Part shown: positions 57,801-64,000 of the stretch, piece by piece | Layout of the letters: every line of letters starts with the position of its first letter | How positions within the stretch are numbered: the stretch's first letter is position 1 | From: Planoprotostelium fungivorum | Taxonomy: Eukaryota; Evosea; Variosea; Cavosteliida; Cavosteliaceae | Direction of reading: 5' to 3' | Assembly (NCBI GenBank): GCA_003024175.1 | Contig: MDYQ01000045.1 | Span: 62,001 to 126,000, forward strand | DNA: 64,000 nucleotides | Notes under the pieces: model-generated | The model's input: only the letters and a program-made list of their open reading frames with translations | The model's database searches: none | Told to the model about the DNA's origin: nothing | Translations under genes and position numbers: made by a program

Positions 57801-57939
57801 ACGTATCATCATCATGATCATGTGTCGCCATCCATCTGTTGATGACGATGATGCTGATGATGATGACAGGGTGTTGAAACAAAAAGCATCGAAGACAGGA
57901 TCCCTTCGTAATCTACTGAGGCCCAACCGTGAAGAATAA
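54807..57939 (+). CDS. RasGEF (Cdc25-type) with N-terminal coiled-coil region
   Basis: Multi-exon. N-terminal part MEHETKEEVKEERPSSPQQY, acidic Ser-rich exons, and a short coiled coil (FETEREELRKEIDSLKEINR). A spliced RasGEF_N region follows (SQYSSIFLEYEQDK, YVRDFLMGYAYFTDNEHLLQ, VGMLLKSWIDNNFESVY). The Cdc25 domain has ISDVSPRDMAKQLALYEMQL, NWYKEENRETFAPAVSIMTN and WFNV, spliced to FSARISQEILKPDLKSRVNE. Then LSNYNAVMEIYAALNTVPIV, RLKKTWK, ELPEKYRTMYEGLSTL, SNFRNYRSELKRSHRPAIPY and DLVFMEEANPEKLTNGMINF. The tail is disordered and ends LRNLLRPNREE. It catalyses GDP release from Ras or Rap. The N-terminal part could be a separate gene, but an intron ending in GTTGTAG at about 55696-55736 joins them in frame. 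Confidence 0.85.
57480..57590 (+). repeat. ATCATCATCAGC tandem array in a RasGEF intron
   Basis: About ten copies of a CATCATCATCAG-like 12-mer inside the intron that follows ENLLELSYAVEARK. Confidence 0.7.
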
Positions 57940-58035
57940 AGAGTATCGATATTTTCATTCTTTATACTTGGTCCATCCTGTCTGCGTAGGGAGACCAAGG
58001 AGAGATCGGTTGTTTGTTCACCATCTGTCGCATGC

Positions 58036-59570
58036 CTATTCAATGACATCAGCTTCGGCGTCCATCATGATGTCATGATGTGATCTGATGATGTGATCTG
58101 ATGATGTGATCTGATGGTGAGATGATGTGATGATGTGATCTGATGGTGAGATGATGTGATGATGTGATCTGATGGTGGTATATGATGATGATGCAACGAT
58201 GATCAAGATGATGAATGTGATGCTTCTCACCGGGGAAGAAAAAGTGTTGTAGACCCTTCTTCTGTGCTGCCTTTGCTATCTCTTCATCCGCAAAGTTCTT
58301 GAAGCTATCCTCGATCTCTTTTCCCACTCGCTGGAAGATCTGACACACGTGAAAGTCATGCGTTGAGATCAAGTTGGATAACACTTTCGAATTGACCTGC
58401 TGCCATCAGATTTGATTTCATCAAAATGACGAATTAAAATCGATGAATTAAAATCGGTGGAAAATGAAGGATGGAATCAATCGATAAAGAGATGAAATCA
58501 AATCAATCGATAAAGATGAAATCAAATCAATCGAGGAGGGTAGATAAAGATGAATAGATGATGTAAAATATAAAGATGTACACACTCACCTTGGATAATG
58601 GGAAATAGGGTGAGATGGCTTCGAGAGACAGGTAAGATAATTTGGGGATGCTCGATACACTTCGAATTCCCTTGTTGAAAGATGATTCGGCTGCCTTGTT
58701 CGCCGGCTCTGGGTTCGAACACTCTTCATCGTCCACACCAAAGACGACTCTCAATGATACGAGACCCTTCAGATGATTTCCGATGCTGTCCAATATCTGT
58801 CTCTTTCAGATGACGATCAGATGGGATGGGATGGGATCACCTCGATGGACTTGTATCTCCTCGTAGCGAGCTCCAGCGTGAGATCCAAGTGTCTCAAATT
58901 GGCACCGATTTTCTTCGAAGCGATGCTGAACTGGCTGCTGCTGATGGCCAAATGATCGATCTTCAAGTATTTCATCTGTGGCATGCAGGCACCATCCTAC
59001 AAAGGTGAGTGAATGACATCGATGATCTCTTCTCACCCCGTTGCTCAGTTTTTCACCGGGGATGCAGCCTTCGAGCACGAGATGTGTGAGATTGGGTGAT
59101 GCCTTCAACCATGGAACCCACTCGGCCCACTCCGCTCGCGAATTTCGAATCGACAACTTTTTCAGTTGTCGAACCATCAGAGTCTTCATTCTGCCCGTTG
59201 ATAGGTATTCCTCGCTGTCGTTCCAATTGTCCAATAAGAGATGACGTAAGGATGGCCAATTGGAATACAGTCCGGGGGAGTCCATCATATCGTGCCACCG
59301 ATATCGAAGACGATGATCTGACCCTCCCCTGAGGTGAAGTACTTGAGTGCTTATCATCCTCTCAGATAGTGCTGGGATGTCGCTCGAATAGTTCAAAAGA
59401 CCTCGTGCAGTCCATATGTTACGTTCTTCATCCAGCAACGCCAAGTCCTCTTCGTTATTTTCCTCCTCTATCTTTTGTCTCTTCGGGTCTTTGTCTACCT
59501 CCTCATCGGTGACGCTCAACGTCTCACCAGCCATCGTTCCATCTAACCTCTGTCGCCTTTGAGAAACCAT
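58036..59570 (-). CDS. Leucine-rich-repeat-like protein
   Basis: Minus strand. Charged head MVSQRRQRLDGTMAGETLSV with EEENNEEDLALLDEERNIW, then Leu-rich repeat-like strands: STQVLHLRGGSD, NWPSLRHLLLDNWND, VRQLKKLSIRNSRAEW, SPNLTHLVLEGCIPGEKL, and after an intron MPQMKYLKIDHLAISSSQ, NLRHLDLTLELATRRYK, HLKGLVSLRVVFGVDDEE and IPKLSYLSLEAISPYF. This spacing suggests an LRR of the F-box/LRR or RNI type; no F-box was identified with confidence. A helical C-terminus (RVGKEIEDSFKNFADEEIAK) precedes the last exon, which lies beyond a GATGATGTGATC-repeat intron. The exact splice into that last exon is uncertain. Confidence 0.65.
58045..58215 (-). repeat. GATGATGTGATCTGATG tandem array
   Basis: About 170 bp of GATGATGTGATCTGATGGTGA units, with a larger period of about 33 bp repeated two to three times. 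It lies in the last intron of the LRR-like gene. Confidence 0.7.
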
Positions 59571-60274
59571 CCTCTACATTCATCGCTCACTCTTTTATTC
59601 CAGCCTTCTTTTGGTATCACTGGCATGATGCTGTTGTATGTGACGCACAACGTTTCAAATGTTCTGAAGTTTGGCGCCTTCCTCTGTCTACATTATTGAA
59701 ATTGTCGACCCGAGTTTGACAGATTCTAACTCTCTCTTACCACCAGTGAAGCTCGCACTGTTTCAACAGTGAAGGACCCCTCACCTTGTCGATTAAAATA
59801 GAGTCAGCGTAGTTAAGATGAACGGAAGGAACAACAGACACATGATTGTGGCGTGACTAAAATTGGCCACGTGACTAACAGCTTTTGGTTTCTGCAACTA
59901 CACTCACACTTCGAGATATCTCAGCATCACTACCATTGTTCGCTGGCTGCTATATAAGTCTGCAGATCTCTTGCACGGCACTGATAAGTTATGTCTTTAT
60001 TCTCATAGTCAAGCTTACTCTTTGCAATTCCAGTGCAATCAAATGTTTCTCACCAAGAACGCAACTACAGTCATCAAAGGAATATTCGATACAACGAGAC
60101 GTTGCATCTCATTACGATGACGAGTTGAAATCGGCTTGAGAGTGAAAATATTCAGATAGTGAGCGATAGATAGCATTGAATGATTTCATTCACCCATGGT
60201 CTTGCTACTTGGTTGTAGGTGGAAGCATTGTGTGGACATTCACTCGCAGTCCACAAGTCATTTCATTTTATTCT
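59571..60274. other. Intergenic between LRR-like gene and receptor kinase 3' end
   Basis: About 700 bp. A plus-strand frame (59885-60139) is open only from TTG and looks random. A small inverted repeat CACTGTTTCAACAGTG lies near 59757. No gene recognised. Confidence 0.45.
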
Positions 60275-63200
60275 CTACCATTGAGAGAAGGAATAGATAT
60301 TGCTGCTGCCAGAATGGACGAGTGCTTCAGAAGTAGTTTCCTCTCTCGGTCTCACACGATAATCCGTGGTGGTCACGTAGCCCTCCGATTCTAATGCGTT
60401 CTCCTCTGGTTGTCTATCGTCTTCGTCTTCGGATGACAATTGACTGCAACTGTGGGAAGAACGTTTCCTCGGTTTGAATTCCAGTAAAAGTGTGATCTCT
60501 TTGAGAGACATCCTGTTGTTCGGACTCTTTCTCCAACTACAGAAGGTGAGCGGTGCACGTCGATGACACACGATGATGGTGTGATGACGCACCATCCTGC
60601 CATGACATTCGTGTCTGATGTGTTACCTTCCGTTGGAAGACGATCACCTGAGAGAACGTAGTCGCGGACCTATCATGATCAGACGTGATGCGTGATGAGT
60701 GTAGTAAAAAATTCACCTCCATATCATTCATATCTGCGTAGGGTAATTCACCATCATGCATGATCTCCCTGGGGCGTGTCAGACTACAACGAGACGTGAG
60801 GATATTTCACCATAATAAAATTCCAAAGGCCCAAATGTCTGATGCCGCGCTGAATTGTCTCTTGACCAGGACTTCGGGTGACTGTCCCAAATGAGTCAAA
60901 ATAAAACGAAATAAAATGACGTACGCTCCACCGAACGGGTACCCTATCGTCCGAAATATTTGCGTCCACCTGTCTACCATCCATGATGGCCATCCCTGAA
61001 GTTTCATTCAACTTTCTCCCTCTCCCTCCACTCACCGAAATCGCACAGCTTGGCCAACTTATCCGTCAACAAAACGTGTTTGGCAGATACGTTGCAGTGT
61101 ACGATGTGACACGATTCTAAATAAGATAACGCCTTCACCACCTGTAGAGCACTACAACTCGTCAGTCTTACCACACTGATGGATCACTCTCACATGTCGT
61201 ACTTCTCTCTCACGAGAAGAGGAGGCTGTCGATCGTCTCTCAGCCGCTGATGGAGATTCTGCTCCATGAATTCAAACATGACGCACAGCTGTCCTTCTTC
61301 TCCCACGTACGAGTTGAGATACTGTACAACGTGCGGATGATGTACAGACTGTCACACGTCAATTCATTGCATCGTTATGTTTTCACCTTTAAGATGAAGA
61401 TCTCGTTTTGTGTGTGTCTCTTGTCGACTTGATTGTGGATTCTCTTCACTGCAACGTTGGTCATTCCTTGTTGTAGACATTTGTAGACGGTGGAGACACT
61501 GCTTCCACCGATTTTCTCTCGAATTTCGATATCCAACTTGCGTGGGTGAGTGAAATTTCGCGTTGATTTCGCTCACCTTGTGATCGTACATGTCCAGACT
61601 CAGGTCTTCTACGTTGGCCTGATCGAGTGAGAATGAGTTAGTAATATGACATCCTACTCTGTTGGCATTTCTCCTTCTCCTGATGATGATGAAGGATAAG
61701 ACCAAGGCGATAATTGCCACGAAGGCGATCGAACCTATGACGGCTCCTACTCTCACGTAAGTCCCAAATGTATAGAAATAAATGTGAATCAATTCAGTGA
61801 TGAAGGATGATGTGTGGAATTCGAATGAAGGTTACCGATGATGATTGCTTTTCCATTGGATGAACTAGTGCTGACGGGTGTTGCTATGGATATCGGTGAT
61901 TCTGCAGTGTTCTTCTTCGGTGCTCCCGCGGTGAAATTCGTCAAGTGATCACAATGACACGTGATCGTGTACGCCGTGTAGTTACGTTCGGTGGTGCATC
62001 CATCGGTCAACCATTGACCCAGTCGAACGTCTAAATATAGACACACGCTCTCGTTCAACTCCCTTGGACTCTTCGCAGAGGTTGGCATGGTGATGACGAA
62101 TCGTGACGTGGAATTTGACACCTACCAGAAGATCAAAAATATGTACAGAAATATCTCACACCTCTACAACGCCACCCTTCGAATCAGTCAGAGTGAGACC
62201 GTACACTGCTGCCGTGTTGTTTGCTGGTTTTTCAACTTGAAAACCACCGGTCTTGTAATTGTACTGCATGAAGACAACGAGGGCGGGTACAGTCATGCCC
62301 AATATCAATCTCCTCTTACGTATCTAGATACAGTGTCATCTACAACGATGTAGATGAGATATCGTCACCTCCTCCAATGCGTTCAATGGTACGGCCGCCT
62401 TGGGACGTACCGTACTTACGGTATCGTTCCCACCTGCCGCTAGATCTACCGCCACTACAGTTCCGTTGATAGTTGGCCTTCTGATATCATACGCCGTGAC
62501 TGCGATGGAGGGGGAAGATATCACTACGGGATTGGAGGAGGTGTCGTTGTTGAATAAGGAGCTCATGACATCATAGATGTCGGTGTAAGTGATGGACTTG
62601 TTACCACTGGCGACCGTATCGATGGCTGATTGAGCTCCCTGGTCAGATAATATGGTTGGGGCGATGGTGGAAGGGATGACGGTCTCGTTCGTTGTAGATG
62701 AAGTCGTTGTAGATGAAGTCGTCGAGATGAAGGACGACGACGTTGTAAATGATGTCGACGATGGATTGAGGGTAGAGGTGGTGGGAGTCTTCGATGATGT
62801 TGTTGATGTCATCGACGTTGTGGTTGATGCTGTTGATGGCGTCGTCGATGATGTAGTCGATGATTCTGTGGACGATGTCATCGTTGATGTCGTTAATGTC
62901 AAGGATGACGTCGACGCTGTGGATGATGTCGACGATGTGGTGAGGGAGGAGGCAGTGGTGGAATCCATCGTTGATGTCGTTGATGGTGTCGTCGTTGACG
63001 TCATCGTTGATGTCGTCGTTGTTGTCGATGGCGTTGATGATATCGTTGATGTCATCGTCGTCAGTGTGCCGGATAATGACATCGTCGATGTCGTCGGTGT
63101 GTCGGATGATGTCGACGTCGACGTTGCGGTGAGGGAAGAGGTAGTGGAAGCTATCGTCGATGGTATCGTTGATGTCATGGATGGTGTCTTGGATGTGATT

Positions 63201-64000
63201 GTGGAAGGCTTTAGGGTAGAAGTAGAAGTCCACGGTACGTTCGAGCAGACGCGAGAGGAGCAATCCACTTGTGAAGAAGGAACCTGCTGGCAGACACTGT
63301 CGTTGTAATAGCTCGTCCAATTGCTCTGAGAACAGATGATGTCGTAGCTGTCACTGTACAATAAGGTAGAGGGGCTGCCCACGACGACAGTATTGTTGGA
63401 AGAAGGCGAAGGAGTGAAGGTGTTCTGATACAGACGATAGGTACCTGTGTGGTTGAGTGATCGTCTTCGATTGGATGTCACCTGTTCGGAGAACGAGAGA
63501 GGTTCTATTCTGTTGGAATCGATTCGAGACGAGTACAGTGTCACCGGTGCTGTCCATGTCCCCCAGGTAAAATTTCCGATTGTCGTTGTAGTTCGACGCG
63601 AAGTTGTCGACGAAAGTACAATTTGTCGACGTCGTACCGGCCAAAGAGTAGATGGCTGATGATTGTGAGGACGTCGTGATGAACAGAAGAATAAAATGAA
63701 ATAAATGATTTATTTCACCTGCGTTGGCGTAGATCGTGTTCTTCTCGAAAATGGAATCCTTCGTTGTAGATACACCCGATGACGTGTACAGTACACCTGA
63801 AGTCTCCTCAGTCACTTCATCTACAACGAGACTCACTCGTTCCGAAATTTCTCAGAAACGTGCAGCGGGTGACCAGGGCAGATGAGGACGATACGACCGT
63901 TGTAGATGGAGAATAATTGTTCGTAAATGTACTGTCCGTCAATCGAACTGAACTCTGACTGTACAGAGCGGCACCCGTGTTGTTGTATACGTCACTCTTC
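60275..64000 (-). CDS. Membrane receptor with beta-helix, mucin stalk, GPS motif and pseudokinase (5' end outside window)
   Basis: Minus strand, entering from the window end. Extracellular part: repeats of parallel beta-helix character (DSIFEKNTIYANAG, STNCTFVDNFASNYND), then a roughly 190-residue Ser/Thr stalk (63230 to 62650) and a GAIN-like end with the GPS motif W-X4-GC ... ITCHCDHLTNFTAG (61923-61960), a potential self-cleavage site before TNF. A membrane helix (VGAVIGSIAFVAIIALVLSF) and basic stop-transfer RRRR follow. The cytosolic kinase fold has IREKIGGSSVSTVYKC, VAVKR, HHPHVVQYLNSY, IVHCNVSAKHVLL at the HRD site, CDFG, VPVRWSSPEVL, FSAASDIWAFGILLWEIMHD and a C-lobe end NNRMSLKEITLLL. 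HRD is HCN and the downstream Asn is His, so catalysis is unlikely. A disordered tail follows. Confidence 0.87.
62650..63230 (-). repeat. Low-complexity Ser/Thr mucin-like coding region
   Basis: Codons for Ser and Thr alternate with little else (STSSTTSSTT style). The array also contains repeats of CGTTGTAGATGAAGT near 62690-62715. It keeps frames open on both strands. Confidence 0.8.

Noticed and set aside
62652-63308. A 218-codon open frame on the plus strand rich in Val and Asp
   Set aside because: It is the exact antisense of the Ser/Thr mucin stalk. Thr and Ser codons read backwards give Val/Asp codons and few stops. No domain, no splice context.

Overview
This is a gene-dense eukaryotic nuclear window: about 25 protein-coding genes in 64 kb on both strands. 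Nearly all are broken by very short introns, many of 23-60 nt, with GTGAG-type donors and AG acceptors. The gene set points to a unicellular opisthokont or amoebozoan-like protist, and I favour an amoebozoan of protosteloid or myxogastrid type. It combines a Zn2Cys6-PAS transcription factor (typical of fungi and amoebae), SAS-6 (centrioles, so probably a flagellate stage or ancestry), anoctamin, FANCI, cytohesin-like, RasGEF, RasGAP and BRPF proteins, and a GPS-bearing membrane receptor kinase. The organism call is inference from gene content only. I saw no rRNA, tRNA, CRISPR, virus-like element or transposon I could defend.

Layout. 0.3-3.6 kb: anoctamin (+). 3.75-4.9 kb: RNF121-type RING ligase (-). 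5.3-9.8 kb: AASDH/ACSF4-type adenylation enzyme with a PQQ propeller (+). 9.9-11.1 kb: RasGAP (-). 11.9-12.3 kb: SCP2 (+). 12.8-16.6 kb: BRPF/NTO1-like PHD scaffold (+). 17.2-18.1 kb: small Cys-rich membrane protein (+). 18.1-18.8 kb: small unknown acidic protein (+). 19.3-19.9 kb: broken gene (-). 20.2-23.3 kb: peroxisomal copper amine oxidase (-). 23.5-25.1 kb: Zn2Cys6-PAS factor (-). 25.5-26.3 kb: unknown (-). 26.6-31.5 kb: kinesin-14 (+). 32.1-32.7 kb: intronless unknown (+). 33.4-37.4 kb: DEP/Ras-like/PH/Sec7/PH protein (+). 37.7-38.1 kb: conserved unknown (-). 38.7-41.1 kb: SAS-6 (-). 41.3-41.6 kb: small unknown (+). 41.8-43.0 kb: F-box plus F5/8C-like protein (-), next to a 2-N assembly join with a duplicated 296-bp flank. 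43.6-44.35 kb: unknown (-). 44.4-49.5 kb: FANCI (+). 49.65-51.8 kb: calpain-like protein lacking its catalytic Cys (+). 51.8-53.6 kb: ZNG1/CBWD metallochaperone (-). 53.7-54.5 kb: eIF3j (+). 54.8-57.9 kb: RasGEF (+). 58.0-59.6 kb: LRR-like protein (-). 60.3 kb to the end: GPS-mucin-beta-helix receptor pseudokinase (-, 5' end outside the window).

Themes. Small-GTPase and membrane signalling dominates (RasGAP, RasGEF, ARF-GEF, receptor pseudokinase, anoctamin). Three proteins keep a fold but lose key residues: the calpain (Cys to Ala), the Ras-like domain in the ARF-GEF (P-loop Ser/Thr and NKxD altered), and the receptor kinase (HRD Asp lost). Amine oxidase (-SKL) and SCP2 (-SNL) suggest peroxisomal metabolism. 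Two replication or centriole-cycle genes, SAS-6 and FANCI, share E2F-like TTTTGGCGGGA sites just upstream of their start codons.

The most unusual signal is in the introns. The same few short sequence modules recur in introns of unrelated genes: ATCTACAAC with its complement GTTGTAGAT, GAATTTCAAATTTCG, TTTTGGCGGGAAA, GAAATTTC pairs, TTTTATTTTATT, and GATGATGTGATG arrays. They occur in both orientations, sometimes combined, and the complement GTTGTAG sometimes supplies the acceptor AG. This looks like an intron family system, either introner-like or built on a conserved hairpin.
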